From: Streptomyces actuosus
GTDB taxonomy: Bacteria > Actinomycetota > Actinomycetes > Streptomycetales > Streptomycetaceae
DNA: 64,000 bases
Assembly (NCBI RefSeq): GCF_016921115.1
Contig: NZ_JAFFZS010000012.1
Location: 124,001 to 188,000, forward strand
Direction of reading: 5' to 3'
Shown here: positions 50,083 to 63,039 of the stretch, in pieces
Layout of the letters: each line of letters starts with the position of its first letter
How positions within the stretch are numbered: position 1 is the first letter of the stretch
Made by a program: the position numbers and the translations under genes
Notes under the pieces: generated by a model
Database searches by the model: none
What the model saw: only the letters and a program-made list of their open reading frames with translations
Told to the model about the DNA's origin: nothing

Positions 50083-53000
50083 TCAGGAGTGCTGCCGCAG
50101 CAGCGTCCGCATGGTCCGCATCGCCACCGACAGATTGGCCAGGTCGAACGCGTCCGAGCCCTGGATCTCCTCCAGCGTCGTGCGGGCCCGGGAGAGGATC
50201 GGCGCGTTCTTCTGCTCCCACACCGTGAACCGCTGGTCCGGCGTCGAGGTGCCGTTGCCCGCCGCCAGGATGTCGGCCGTCAGGGCCGAGTGGCAGGCGT
50301 ACAGGTCCTCACGGATCGCGGCGCGGGCCATGGACTGCCAGCGGTCGGCCCGGGGAAGCTCGATGATCCGGTCCATCAGCTTGCTGATGGAGAGCCGGTC
50401 GGCGAGGTCGTAGTACACCTCGGCGACGTCCAGCGGCTCCCGGCCCATGCGGTCGGCCACCGAGACGATGTCCAGCGCCGGGAAGGCCGAGGAGAAGCCG
50501 GCCACCCGGGTCGCGAGCTCGTCGGGCACTCCGACGCCGGTCAGCTCCTCGTGGATCTGCTCGTACCACTCCAGGTCCGCGCCCCTGAGCAGCTTCGGCA
50601 GCTCCTGCCAGACCTGCTCGACACGCTCGGCGAAGAAGTCCACCGTCTCCTGCAGCTGGATCGGCTGCGGCCGGTTGTTGAGCAGCCAGCGCGTGCCGCG
50701 CTCCACCAGACGGCGCGAGTGCAGCCGGATCCGCGTCTGCACGTCGGCCTCGACCCGGTTGTCGAGGGCCTCCACCCCGTCCCACACCACGGCCGAGCGG
50801 AAGATCGCGCGGGCCGCGGTCTGCGCCCGGACGATCTCCTCCAGCGACGCTCCGGTCTCCTCGCGCAGGCGGTGCAGGTAGGTCGTGCCGCCCGTGTTGA
50901 CCGTGTCGTTGACCAGCACGGTCGTGGTGATCTCGCGGCGCAGCGGGTGGCTGTCGATCCCGTCGGCGAACTGCTCGCGCAGCGCCGTCGGGAAGTAGCA
51001 GTTCAGCAGACCCCGCAGGTAGGGGTCGTCCGGCAGCGAGGTGTGCAGCAGCTCCTCGGCGACCGTGATCTTCGTGTAGGCCAGCAGTACGGCCGTCTCG
51101 GGCCCGGTCAGGCCGTGGCCGGTGTTCAGGCGCTCGCGGATCTGGCGGTCCGTCGGCAGGAACTCCAGCGCCCGGTCCAGGTGGCCCTCGCGCACCAGGT
51201 GCTTCAGGAAGCGCTGCTGGGCGTGGAGCATGTCCTTGGACTGGGCCAGCGCGTTGGCGATCGCCGTGTTCTGCGCGTAGTTGTTGCGCAGGACGAGGCT
51301 GCCGACCTCGTCGGTCATCTCGGCGAGCAGCTTGTTGCGCTGCTTGACGGTCATGTCGCCTTCCGCGACCAGGCCGTTGAGCAGGATCTTGATGTTCACC
51401 TCGTGGTCGGAGGTGTCCACACCGGCACTGTTGTCGATGGCGTCGGTGTTGATCTTGCCGCCGTGCGTCGCGAACTCGATGCGGCCGAGCTGGGTCAGGC
51501 CCAGGTTGCCGCCCTCGCCGACGACCTTGACGCGCAGGTCCCGGCCGTCGACGCGGATCGCGTCGTTGGCCTTGTCCCCGACGTCGGCGTTCGACTCGGC
51601 GGAGGACTTGACGTACGTGCCGATGCCGCCGTTCCACAGCAGGTCCACCGGCGCCTGCAGGATCGCCTTCATCAGCTCGGCCGGGGTCACCTTGGAGACC
51701 TTGGTCTCGATGCCGAGGGCCGCGCGGATGTGCGCGTTGACCTGGATCGCCTTGGCCGAGCGCGGGAACACCCCGCCGCCCGCGGAGATCAGGTCGGTGT
51801 TGTAGTCGGCCCAGCTGGAGCGGGGCAGCTCGAACAGGCGGCGGCGCTCGGCGTAGGAGGTGGCCGCGTCCGGGTCGGGGTCGATGAAGATGTGCCGGTG
51901 GTCGAAGGCGGCGACCAGGCCGATGTGCTCGGAGAGCAGCATGCCGTTGCCGAACACGTCACCGGACATGTCGCCGATGCCGACGACCGTGAAGTCCTCG
52001 GTCTGGGTGTCCACACCCAGCTCGCGGAAGTGCCGCTTGACCGACTCCCAGGCGCCGCGGGCGGTGATGCCCATGCCCTTGTGGTCGTAGCCGGCGGAGC
52101 CGCCGGAGGCGAAGGCGTCGCCGAGCCAGAAGTTGTACGCCTGCGCGACCTCGTTGGCGATGTCGGAGAAGGTCGCCGTGCCCTTGTCGGCCGCGACCAC
52201 CAGGTAGGTGTCGTCCTCGTCGTGCCGGACGACGTCCGCCGGGGGCACGACCTCGCCGGCCACCATGTTGTCGGTGATGTCGAGCAGCGCCGAGATGAAG
52301 GTCTTGTAGCTGGCGATGCCCTCGGCCAGCCACGCGTCCCGGTCCACGCTCGGGTCCGGCAGCTGCTTGGCGACGAAGCCGCCCTTCGCGCCGACCGGCA
52401 CGATGACGGTGTTCTTCACCATCTGCGCCTTGACCAGGCCGAGGATCTCGGTGCGGAAGTCCTCGCGCCGGTCGGACCAGCGCAGACCACCGCGGGCGAC
52501 CTTGCCGAACCGCAGGTGGACGCCCTCGACCCGCGGCGAGTACACCCAGATCTCGTACGCCGGGCGCGGTGCCGGCAGGTCCGGGATGGCCTGCGGGTCG
52601 AACTTCATCGAGACGTAGTCGTGCGGCCTGCCGGCCGCGGCCTCCTGGAAGAAGTTGGTGCGCAGGGTCGCCTTGATCACGGTCAGGAACGACCGCAGGA
52701 TCCGGTCCTCGTCGAGGGAGGCGACCTGGTCGAGCGCGGCGTCGAGCTCCTCCAGCAGGGCGTCGATCAGTTCGAGCCCGGCGCGCTGCCGGTCGGGCGA
52801 CATGCGCGCCTCGAACAGCGAGACGAGCAGCCGGGTGGTGTGGACGTTGTTGCGGAGGGTGTCCTCCATGTAGTCCTGCGAGAAGGTGGACCCGGCCTGC
52901 CGCAGGTACTTCGCGTACGTCCGCAGCACCATGGCCTGCCGCCAGTCCAGCCCGGCGCTCAGCACCAGCTGGTTGAACCCGTCGTTCTCGGCCTTACCCG

Positions 53001-55059
53001 TCCAGGTCGCCGAGAAGGCGTCCTGGAAGCGCTCGCGGGCGTCGTCGCCGACGTAGGCGCCGTCGGCGGCACCCTTCTGCGTCTTCGGCATGCGCAGCCC
53101 GAAGTCGTAGATCCAGGCGTTCTTCGTCCGGTCGGTGCAGCGCAGCTCGTAGGGCCGCTCGTCCATCACCTCCACGCCCAGCCGGTTCAGCACCGGCAGC
53201 ACGCGGGACAGGGAGATGGCCTCGCCCCGGCGGTAGATCTTGAAGCGGCGCTCGTCGGGCGCGGCACCCACCGGCTCGTACAGGCTGAGCGCGAAGTCCG
53301 GGCCGGTCGTGCCGTCGCCGAGGCCCTCCAGGTGCGCCAGGTCGGCGACCGCGGAGCGGGGGGTGTGGTCGGCCTTGTAGCCCTCGGGGAAGGCGTTGCC
53401 GTACCCGCGCAGCAGCTCGGCGGCCCGTTCCTCGCCGAACTCGGCGCCCAGCGCCTCGGCGAACCCGTCGGCCCAGGACCGGGCGGCCTCGACCAGGCGA
53501 GCCTCGATGCGCTCCTTGTCGCTGTCGCTGAGCTCCGGCAGCTCGGTGCCCTGCGGGACGCGGACGACGAAGTGCAGCCGGGAGAGGATCGATTCGGTGT
53601 TCCAGGCGGTGAAGTCGACGCTGATGCCGCCGAGCTCCTCCTTGAGGATGTCGATGATCCTCAGCCGCACCCCGGTGGTGTACCGGTCGCGCGGCAGGTA
53701 GACGAGCGCGGAGTAGTAGCGCCCGTACTCGTCCTGCCGCAGGTAGAGCCGGAGCCTGCGGCGTTCCTGGAGGTACAGGACGGAGGTGACGATGGCCCGC
53801 AGCTCGTCGACGGGCGTCTGGAACAGCTCGTCGCGCGGGTACGTCTCCATGATCTGGAGCAGGTCGCGCCCGTCGTGGCTGTTCGGGGAGAAGCCCGCGC
53901 CCCTGAGCACGGCGTCGACCTTGCGCCGGATCACGGGGACGCGCAGCACCGATTCGGTGTAGGCGGCGGAGGAGAACAGTCCGAGGAAGCGCCGCTCGCC
54001 GACGACGTTCCCCTCGGCGTCGAACTTCTTGACCCCGACGTAGTCGAGGTAGGAGGGCCGGTGCACGGTGGCCCGGCTGTTCGCCTTGGTCAGCACCAGC
54101 AGGTTGTGCTCGCGCGCCTTGGCCCGGGCATCGGCGGGCAGCCGCTCGAAGGACGGGCTGACCGGGTGGCTGTCTTCACCGGCGTGGTGGGGGTCGGCGC
54201 GCAGGATGCCGAGGCCGGTGCCCGGGACGGCGGCGAGGGAGTCGTCCTCCCGGAGCTCGTACTCCCGGTACCCGAGGAAGGTGAAGTGGTCCGTGGCGAG
54301 CCAGCGCAGCAGTTCCCGCGCCTCCTCGACCTGCTGCTCGGGCACATCGCCGGGGGTGGGCTCGTCGGGCAGGGCCTCGGCCAGGCGGGTCGCCGCGTCC
54401 CGCATCTTCTCCCAGTCCTCGACGGCCTCGCGGGCGTCGGAGAGCACCCGCAGCAGATCGGCGGTGATCTGCTTCAGGTCGGAGCGGTCGGTCTCACGGT
54501 CGATCTCGACGTGGATCCAGGACTCGATGTGCGCGTCGTGGGGCAGCTCGCCCGCCGGGCCGGAGGCCAGCAGTTCGATGAGCTTGCCGGTCACGTCGCG
54601 GCGCACCACGACCTGCGGGTGGATGACGACGTGGATGCCCCGGCCCTGGCGCGTCAGCTCGTTGGTGACGGAGTCCACCAGGAACGGCATGTCATCGGTG
54701 ACCACCTCGACGACGGAGTGGCTGCACGTCCACCCGTTCTCCTCGACCGTCGGGGTGTGGACCCGCACGTTGGCGGTGCCCTGCGGCCGGTTCTCGGCGA
54801 GCCGGTAGTGCGAGTACGCGGCCCCGAAGACATCGACCGGATCGCGGTCACCGAGGTCCTCGGGAGCGGTGTGCAGGTAGTAGCGCTGGAGGAACGCGAG
54901 TACGGACTTACGGTCCGAGGCGCCCTGGGTGTCCGGGGTGTCCGGAGAGCCCTCGCCCGTCGTCCCGGTCGGTAGGTGCCCCCCGACCGGGCTGTTCTCA
55001 GCGACCCGGGCCGCCCGTTCGAGCAGCTCGGCCTTTGCTTCGTCCAGCTTGGTCTGCAT
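50083..55059 (-). CDS. gdhB: Large NAD-specific glutamate dehydrogenase (GDH-180 type)
   Basis: The 1658-residue protein has the length and layout of the class first described in Streptomyces clavuligerus. A long N-terminal regulatory region with ACT-like segments comes first (about 1-700). The catalytic core holds LRWSDRREDFRTEILGLVKAQMVKN-type text, PVGAKGGFVAK and the dinucleotide fold near VVGEGGNLGLTQ. A long helical C-terminal region follows. It catabolically deaminates glutamate to 2-oxoglutarate with NAD. ATG 55059 has AGGAG and GAGGAC upstream. It is a single-gene unit ended by hairpin 4. The equally long open frame on the opposite strand is a GC-bias shadow. Confidence 0.97.
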   Translation of the reverse strand: MQTKLDEAKAELLERAARVAENSPVGGHLPTGTTGEGSPDTPDTQGASDRKSVLAFLQRYYLHTAPEDLGDRDPVDVFGAAYSHYRLAENRPQGTANVRVHTPTVEENGWTCSHSVVEVVTDDMPFLVDSVTNELTRQGRGIHVVIHPQVVVRRDVTGKLIELLASGPAGELPHDAHIESWIHVEIDRETDRSDLKQITADLLRVLSDAREAVEDWEKMRDAATRLAEALPDEPTPGDVPEQQVEEARELLRWLATDHFTFLGYREYELREDDSLAAVPGTGLGILRADPHHAGEDSHPVSPSFERLPADARAKAREHNLLVLTKANSRATVHRPSYLDYVGVKKFDAEGNVVGERRFLGLFSSAAYTESVLRVPVIRRKVDAVLRGAGFSPNSHDGRDLLQIMETYPRDELFQTPVDELRAIVTSVLYLQERRRLRLYLRQDEYGRYYSALVYLPRDRYTTGVRLRIIDILKEELGGISVDFTAWNTESILSRLHFVVRVPQGTELPELSDSDKERIEARLVEAARSWADGFAEALGAEFGEERAAELLRGYGNAFPEGYKADHTPRSAVADLAHLEGLGDGTTGPDFALSLYEPVGAAPDERRFKIYRRGEAISLSRVLPVLNRLGVEVMDERPYELRCTDRTKNAWIYDFGLRMPKTQKGAADGAYVGDDARERFQDAFSATWTGKAENDGFNQLVLSAGLDWRQAMVLRTYAKYLRQAGSTFSQDYMEDTLRNNVHTTRLLVSLFEARMSPDRQRAGLELIDALLEELDAALDQVASLDEDRILRSFLTVIKATLRTNFFQEAAAGRPHDYVSMKFDPQAIPDLPAPRPAYEIWVYSPRVEGVHLRFGKVARGGLRWSDRREDFRTEILGLVKAQMVKNTVIVPVGAKGGFVAKQLPDPSVDRDAWLAEGIASYKTFISALLDITDNMVAGEVVPPADVVRHDEDDTYLVVAADKGTATFSDIANEVAQAYNFWLGDAFASGGSAGYDHKGMGITARGAWESVKRHFRELGVDTQTEDFTVVGIGDMSGDVFGNGMLLSEHIGLVAAFDHRHIFIDPDPDAATSYAERRRLFELPRSSWADYNTDLISAGGGVFPRSAKAIQVNAHIRAALGIETKVSKVTPAELMKAILQAPVDLLWNGGIGTYVKSSAESNADVGDKANDAIRVDGRDLRVKVVGEGGNLGLTQLGRIEFATHGGKINTDAIDNSAGVDTSDHEVNIKILLNGLVAEGDMTVKQRNKLLAEMTDEVGSLVLRNNYAQNTAIANALAQSKDMLHAQQRFLKHLVREGHLDRALEFLPTDRQIRERLNTGHGLTGPETAVLLAYTKITVAEELLHTSLPDDPYLRGLLNCYFPTALREQFADGIDSHPLRREITTTVLVNDTVNTGGTTYLHRLREETGASLEEIVRAQTAARAIFRSAVVWDGVEALDNRVEADVQTRIRLHSRRLVERGTRWLLNNRPQPIQLQETVDFFAERVEQVWQELPKLLRGADLEWYEQIHEELTGVGVPDELATRVAGFSSAFPALDIVSVADRMGREPLDVAEVYYDLADRLSISKLMDRIIELPRADRWQSMARAAIREDLYACHSALTADILAAGNGTSTPDQRFTVWEQKNAPILSRARTTLEEIQGSDAFDLANLSVAMRTMRTLLRQHS

Positions 55060-55815
55060 TGTCCTCTGGCTCCTGTCGCGCGCCGTTGCGTGACGTTGAA
55101 GGAAGTACGGTCTCTTCCCTTGCGACGTGACGCCGAGACGCGGGGTGTCCGGTCTGCTCCGACGCTATGCCGCAAGGAGAGATGAGCGGGGGGTTGTCGG
55201 CCATTTTCAACACGCCCGTAGCATGTGACGCCGCTCGCGGCCCCACCGAACTGCGGATCCGACGCGGTGTCCCGGGAGCCCAAAAGGCCCCCTCCCACCC
55301 GCGAAGACCAGCGACCACCGCCCGGACACGGATGTTCTCCACGTCTTCCGGGCGCAGGGCAGGGGCAACAGCGCCCCCGCGAGATATCGCGCTGATCACG
55401 CCACCAAGGCTATCGCTCCCTACCCGGGGCTCGTCATGAGCCGTATGTGTACAAAACCCGGGCCCGAAGTTTGACGTTCTGCACAGGCGCGGCGGGGCGC
55501 CGAAGGTGCCGCGGGGCGCCTGTGCCGCGTGCGGCGGGAGACGGGACGCCGGGCGGGGCCGTCCGAGCAGCGCGCGCACCGGTTCCGGCCGCCCCGTCAC
55601 GGGCGGCCCACCGGACGGCCGGGCGGGGGCCGCACCGGGCCGGGGGCGCCGGGCGGGCCCCTGCGGCAGGAGCGCCGCACGCGGCGCACGGCACTCGGCG
55701 CGCCGCGACCGCCGTACGGGGGAAACCGGGGTGCGAGCCGTGCACTGGACGCCGCCCTCCCCACCGGGCACGCTGAAAGCACCGCAGGTGCACGCACCCC
55801 GAGGGGAGCCGTCCC
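55060..55815. other. Long intergenic region upstream of gdhB
   Basis: About 755 bases between divergent gdhB and the DJ-1 gene. No gene or RNA was recognised; frames here are GC shadows. A locally AT-richer patch at 55440-55480 may hold a promoter. Nothing else stood out. Confidence 0.5.
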
Positions 55816-56382
55816 ATGCCCGCGAAAGTCCTCATCGTCACCGGCGACGCCGCCGAGTCCCTGGAAGTCCTGTACCCCTACCAACGCCTCCGCGAGGAGG
55901 GCTACGAGGTCCACATCGCGGCCCCCGCCCGCAAGAAGCTCCAGTTCGTCGTGCACGACTTCGAACCCGGTTTCGACACCTACACCGAGAAGCCCGGCTA
56001 CACCTGGCCCGCCGACCTCGCGTTCGCCGACGTGGACCCCGGCGAGTACGTCGCGGTCGTGATCCCCGGCGGCCGGGCCCCGGAGTACCTCCGCAACGAC
56101 CCCGAACTCCGCAAGATCCTCAAGTCCTTCTTCGACGCGGACAAGCCCGTCGCCCAGATCTGCCACGGCCCCTTGCTGACCGCCGCGATCGACGGCCTCA
56201 CCGGCCGCCGCGTCACCGCGTACCCCGCGCTGGAACTGGACATGCAGTCGGCGGGCGCCACGTTCCAGGACGCCGAGGCGGTGGTCGACGGCACCCTCGT
56301 CTCCTCCCGCGCCTGGCCCGACCACCCGTTGTGGATGCGCGAGTTCCTCAAGGTCCTGCGCGCCAAGGCCCCGGTGACCTGA
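55816..56382 (+). CDS. DJ-1/PfpI-family protein
   Basis: The 188-residue protein has the class-I glutamine-amidotransferase-like fold of the PfpI/DJ-1 group. The nucleophile elbow is AQICHGPLLT with Cys116-His117; VLIVTGDAAESLEVLYPYQRL gives the first strand and acidic residues; VIPGGRAPEYLRND is the oxyanion-side loop. Members act as deglycases, chaperones, proteases or hydratases. The exact activity cannot be read here. ATG 55816 has GAGGGGAG about nine bases upstream. Confidence 0.9.
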   Translation: MPAKVLIVTGDAAESLEVLYPYQRLREEGYEVHIAAPARKKLQFVVHDFEPGFDTYTEKPGYTWPADLAFADVDPGEYVAVVIPGGRAPEYLRNDPELRKILKSFFDADKPVAQICHGPLLTAAIDGLTGRRVTAYPALELDMQSAGATFQDAEAVVDGTLVSSRAWPDHPLWMREFLKVLRAKAPVT

Positions 56383-56760
56383 CCTGCCGCACCGACGGTG
56401 AGGGGCGGCCCCCACGCGCCTCGTGGCGCGCGGAGCCTCGTGGCGCGCGGACCGGTCGACTGCGGGCCGGATCCCGCCCGGACCGCCCTCCCGCCGCACG
56501 GCGCCGGCGGGGTACCGCGCGGTGCGGCGCGGCGCGCGGATCGCTGCCGTGTGGGGAGCGGGCGGGCGCCGGACGGCACGGCGGGCCTGCCGGTGGCGGG
56601 CGCCGCGCGGGCTCCGGGACAGGTTCGGGGCGGCGGTCGCCGTGGCAGGCACCGGCGGACGGCTGCGCCAGGCGTCGCGGTGGGTGCCGGTCCGGCGGCC
56701 CGGCGCGGCGCTCTCATGCAGGGGTGCGGCGCCCTCGTCCGGGAGTGCGGCACGGCGGGC
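56383..56760. other. Convergent intergenic region with a small tandem duplication
   Basis: No gene seen between the DJ-1 gene and the convergent HAD gene. It contains the 17-bp tandem duplication at 56418-56451; the rest is GC-rich without clear stems. Confidence 0.45.
56418..56451. repeat. 17-bp perfect tandem duplication
   Basis: GCCTCGTGGCGCGCGGA occurs twice with no spacer (56418-56434 and 56435-56451). It is non-coding and probably a slippage product. Confidence 0.8.
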
Positions 56761-57432
56761 TCACGCCCGCAGGTCCTCCGCCAGCGCCACGGCCTCCGCC
56801 AGCGTGTCCACCACGGGGACCCCCGCGCCCTCCAGGCTGGCCCGGCTGTGCGAGCCCCCGGTGTACAGCACGGCCCGCGCGCCTGCGTGCCGGGCGGCGA
56901 GGGCGTCGTCGGCGGCGTCCCCGATCACCACCGTCCGCGTCGGCTCCACCCCGTGGAGCGCGAGCTCCCGCAGGTGCCGCACCATGTGCTCGGCCTTGCT
57001 GCCCCCACTGGGACCGGTCCGCCCGTCCACGCGCAGGAAGTGCTCCTCGATGCCGAACCGGCGCACGAGCGGTATCAGCTCGTCGTGCCCGTACATGCTG
57101 AGCAGGGACTGGCTACGGCCTGCCGCGCGCCACTCGGCGAGCAGCAGGCCCGCACCCTCGGTGAGCGAGCACCGCACCCGGTGCTCGGTGTAGTACCGGT
57201 GGAAGGTGTCGTCCATGACCTGCCATTCGGCCTCGGTCGGCATCCGTCCCAGCAGCCGCTCGTAGAACTTCGGCACGGGCACGCAGTAGAGGGCCCGGTA
57301 GCGCTCCAGCGTGATCGGTTCCAGCCCGAGATCGGCGAACGCCGCGTTCGTCGCCCCGATGATCGCGTCATTGTCGTGGAACAGCGTCCCGTTCCAGTCC
57401 CAGACAATGTGCGAGGTGCCGTGCGTGCCCAT
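56761..57432 (-). CDS. HAD-superfamily phosphatase
   Basis: The 223-residue protein has the four HAD motifs: VWDWNGTLFHD (Asp nucleophile and acid/base pair, with Trp-Asn between), SLLSMYGHDEL, the Lys in SGGSKAEHMVRHL and VIGDAADDALAARHAGA. The helical cap domain between motifs 1 and 2 places it with phosphoglycolate-phosphatase-like enzymes. The substrate is unknown. ATG 57432 is used; the upstream in-frame start adds ten residues. The frameshifted DUF6912-type gene lies 69 bases upstream on the same strand. Confidence 0.9.
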   Translation of the reverse strand: MGTHGTSHIVWDWNGTLFHDNDAIIGATNAAFADLGLEPITLERYRALYCVPVPKFYERLLGRMPTEAEWQVMDDTFHRYYTEHRVRCSLTEGAGLLLAEWRAAGRSQSLLSMYGHDELIPLVRRFGIEEHFLRVDGRTGPSGGSKAEHMVRHLRELALHGVEPTRTVVIGDAADDALAARHAGARAVLYTGGSHSRASLEGAGVPVVDTLAEAVALAEDLRA

Positions 57433-57501
57433 ACCAAGAACGTACCCGGGCCCGCCGGCCATCAGGACACCGGCGGGGTCGGTGCGGGGTCCGCGGACCG
57501 C

Positions 57502-57985
57502 TCAGGCGACGAGGTCGGGGATCTCCTGGGTGGCGAACCACAGCATTTCGTGGTCCTCGGCCGCGTCGACCGTGAGCTGGGCGTCGCCGTCCCCGGCGTC
57601 CGCCGCCGCCAGCGCTCCGGCCGCCGCGGCGACGTCGCCGTCCGCGTCCGCGGCGTCGACGTGCACCGAGGCCGCCTTCGCCAGCGGGACCGGCCCGGCC
57701 ACCCGCACCTCACCGGGTGCCGCGGCGTCCGGCCCCCCGTCGGGGCCGGTGCCGGTCGCGCCGTCGGGCACGTCCACGGCCACCACGACCCGCCGCCGCG
57801 GCACGCCCGGGTCGGCGGCGAGCAGGCGCAGCGAGGCCAGCGCGGCCCGGCCCAGCGCGGCGTACTCCAGTTCCTCGACGTCGTCGGAGAGGTACCACGC
57901 CCGCCCCGGACGCCGCGCTCCCCAGCTCACCCGTCCTGTGGGCCTCGGCGAGACCGGAGAGGGTCAGGGGGACGTATACGCGCAT
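57502..57985 (-). pseudogene. DUF6912-type gene interrupted by a frameshift
   Basis: The normal N terminus MRVYVPLTLSGLAEAHRTGE is encoded from ATG 57985. The rest, from WYLSDDVEELEYAALGRA to MLWFATQEIPDLVA, is in a different frame. From memory, intact Streptomyces relatives have about 16 residues (of the type YAVTPALREW) between GELG and WYLSDD. Here only 22 bases (57898-57919) separate them, consistent with a deletion of about 26 bases that also shifts the frame. A GTG at 57930 could start a 142-residue truncated product. It is a true mutation or a sequencing error. The function of the family is unknown. Confidence 0.75.
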
Positions 57986-58321
57986 GGCTGGCCGCTTTCG
58001 TGTCGGAGGCTCCCGGGGTCCGGAAGGAGCGGCAGCGCGCCTCCGGAGGGCCTTCAGGATACGTGCGGGGGTCCCCCTTCGAGTTCGCGCCCGCACCGCG
58101 GAGAGCGTCCACCCCGAGCCCGCGATTCACCCGGTGCGCCCAGGCGGGCACCGGCCCGCTCCCACCCCGGCCACCCTGATGAGTGAACCTTCCGGCGCCG
58201 CCGGACCGCGCCGCCCCTCACTTGCCCCGCCCATGACTCTGCGTACAGGATCCTCACGGAAAGTTACCGTCGGGTACGGGACCGAGCGGCCCGGCCCGGG
58301 CTCATCGAAACGGGGATGCGC
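57986..58321. other. Divergent intergenic region upstream of the Rv3235-family gene
   Basis: No gene seen. It is the promoter side of both the DUF6912-type gene and the Rv3235-family gene. No clear regulatory element was recognised. Confidence 0.45.
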
Positions 58322-58921
58322 ATGAACAAGGTCATGACCAGGACGACGCCGCTCCGCGCCGGCACCCGGCCGGCGGGCCGCCGCGACCCGAGCCGCCCCG
58401 GCGGCACCCCGCCCCGCACCCCGGGCGGGGGCGGGACCGCGGCATCGGCCGGGGACGGCCGCCGACCGGGTTCTCCCGGAGCGGCCCCCTCCCGCGCCCG
58501 CACCAGGCCGGCCGACACCCGCCCGCCCGCGCCGAACGCCCCCGCCGCGACCGGCGTCCCGGCCCCGCGGAGCGCCCGCGCCCTGCCCACCGACCTCTTC
58601 GCCGAACGGCTCCTCGCCGTCCTCAGCGGCGGGCGGCCGGTCCACTCGCTGCTCGGCCACACGGCGGGCCGGGCCTACGACGACCTCGCCCGGCTCGCCG
58701 AACGCGGCCCCCTGCGCACCACCCGCGGCATCCGCCCGTTCGTCCGCGACATCGGCTACTACGTGGTCGGTCCCGACGCCGTGGAGGCCTTCGCCCGCAT
58801 CGGCGCCGGCGACCGACTCCGCGCCATGGCCTTCCGCCTGGAACGCGGCCAGGACCTCCGCTGGCGCTGCACCGCGGTCGAACTGGGCGCCGCCCGCGCC
58901 CCGCAGCGCCACGGCGCCTGA
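58322..58921 (+). CDS. Rv3235-family protein of unknown function
   Basis: The 199-residue protein has a disordered Pro/Arg/Gly-rich first half. A conserved C-terminal domain of about 100 residues follows: LFAERLLAVLSGGRPVHSLLGHTAGRAYDDL, then RGIRPFVRDIGYYVVG, VEAFARIGAGDRLRAMAFRLER and RWRCTAVELG. This pattern matches the actinobacterial Rv3235 family, whose genes often lie near secA, as here. A role linked to secretion or the envelope is only inferred from neighbourhood. ATG 58322 is preferred, with GGGG six bases upstream; ATG 58316 is also possible. Confidence 0.78.
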   Translation: MNKVMTRTTPLRAGTRPAGRRDPSRPGGTPPRTPGGGGTAASAGDGRRPGSPGAAPSRARTRPADTRPPAPNAPAATGVPAPRSARALPTDLFAERLLAVLSGGRPVHSLLGHTAGRAYDDLARLAERGPLRTTRGIRPFVRDIGYYVVGPDAVEAFARIGAGDRLRAMAFRLERGQDLRWRCTAVELGAARAPQRHGA

Positions 58922-59072
58922 GCGCCCCGGCGGGAGCGCCCGGGAAGACCCTCCCGGCTCCGGCGCTCAGGGCCTCGGGCAGCGGCCCGGCACCAGGCCG
59001 CGGGCACCGGCCGCCGGGCTGCGCGCGGCGGCCCGGGACCCGACCGCGGGCAGCGTGCAGCGGCCCGGACGC

Positions 59073-59108
59073 ACGAGGGCCGGGCACCGTCCGGTGCCCG
59101 GCCCTCGT
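59073..59108. terminator. Bidirectional terminator between the Rv3235-family gene and secA
   Basis: ACGAGGGCCGGGCACC (59073-59088) and GGTGCCCGGCCCTCGT (59093-59108) form a perfect 16-bp stem with a GTCC loop. It sits 36 bases beyond the secA stop. Confidence 0.88.
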
Positions 59109-59143
59109 CTCTCCCCGCTCACCGACGGAGCGGGGAGCACACG

Positions 59144-61957
<2,814 letters not shown>

Positions 61958-62225
61958 GGGGGTTGGTCTCCTTGCCGGTCGGGCCTGGGACGGTCGATTG
62001 CGATGTGACTTGCTGAGCAACGGCCATCGTATGCGAGGACCCCGCTGCGCCGGGAGCCTGCCGTCAGGAGGCGTGACCGCTGCTGCTTCTGCCCTCCTGA
62101 GGGGACAACGTCCGAGGCCCGCGGATGGTGCCGGATCGCGCCGGGGAATTGTGCGAATCGTGACGGTGCGTTCACGCACGGCAAAGGAATGGCGCACGCC
62201 TCCCGCCCGCGAGCAGAATCGGCCG

Positions 62226-62810
62226 ATGGAACCCGTCACGCTCACCACCGACCGCCTGCTGCTGCGCGCGGTGGGGCCCGAGGACGCCGACGCCGTGCAC
62301 GAGGCCGCCCAGGACCCCGACATCCAGCGCTGGACCACGATCCCCTCGCCCTACCTCCGCGAGCACGCCCGCAGCTTCACCGAGCAGCTCGTCCCCGACG
62401 GCTGGGCCGACGCGTCCGTGTTCACCTTCGGGGTCTTCCTCGCGGACGGGAACGAGCTGGCGGGCGTGATCGGCCTGACGATGCGCTCCCTGGGTGTGGC
62501 CGAGGTCGGCTTCTGGGCCGCCGGGAAGCACCGGGGCCACGGCTACGTCACCGAGGCCACCGTCGCCGCGTCCCGCTGGTGCTTCACCGCGGTCTCCGTC
62601 GACCGCGTCGAGTGGCGTGCCGAGGTCGGCAACCACGCCTCGCGAGCCGTGGCGGAGCGCGCCGGCTTCACGATGGAGGGCACCCTGCGCTCCGCGGTCA
62701 ACAACAAGGGCGTCCGCCGGGACTGCTGGGTGGGCTCCCTGCTCCCCTCGGACCTGGGCCTGCCGTCGACGGCGCCGTACCTGCCGCCTCCGCCGCGGAC
62801 GACGGTGTAG
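62226..62810 (+). CDS. GNAT-family N-acetyltransferase (RimJ/RimL type)
   Basis: The 194-residue protein has the RimJ/RimL-like start LTTDRLLLRAVGPEDADAVHEA, the central VIGLTMRSLGVAEVGFWAA strands, the acetyl-CoA P-loop KHRGHGYVTEA and the C-terminal NHASRAVAERAGFTMEGTLR motif. It acetylates amino groups of proteins or small molecules; the substrate is unknown. ATG 62226 is chosen. It is divergent from secA across about 270 bases that hold both promoters. Confidence 0.9.
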   Translation: MEPVTLTTDRLLLRAVGPEDADAVHEAAQDPDIQRWTTIPSPYLREHARSFTEQLVPDGWADASVFTFGVFLADGNELAGVIGLTMRSLGVAEVGFWAAGKHRGHGYVTEATVAASRWCFTAVSVDRVEWRAEVGNHASRAVAERAGFTMEGTLRSAVNNKGVRRDCWVGSLLPSDLGLPSTAPYLPPPPRTTV

Positions 62811-63039
62811 GGCATGCGCCGCCGGGCGTTCCACGGGGCCGGGGGACTGCCACATGCGGCGGGGTACTGCCGTACGGTGCCCGCCCCGGAGGCGGCGGCT
62901 GCCGCGGGGTTCCCGCGAGGACCGGGCCGCGGCGCACGGCCCCTCCCGGCGCGAGCCCCGTGCATCGCACCCCGCTTCCAGCGGCGCCGCTCTCGCCGGC
63001 GCCGCTCGCTTGTCAGTGGCCCCGCTTATCGTGCCGTCC

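Noticed and set aside
50089..54975. A 1628-codon open frame antisense to gdhB
   Set aside because: It mirrors the gdhB coding frame, has repetitive Gly/Val/Arg/Asp-rich text and no domain. It arises because high third-position GC removes stop codons on the opposite strand.
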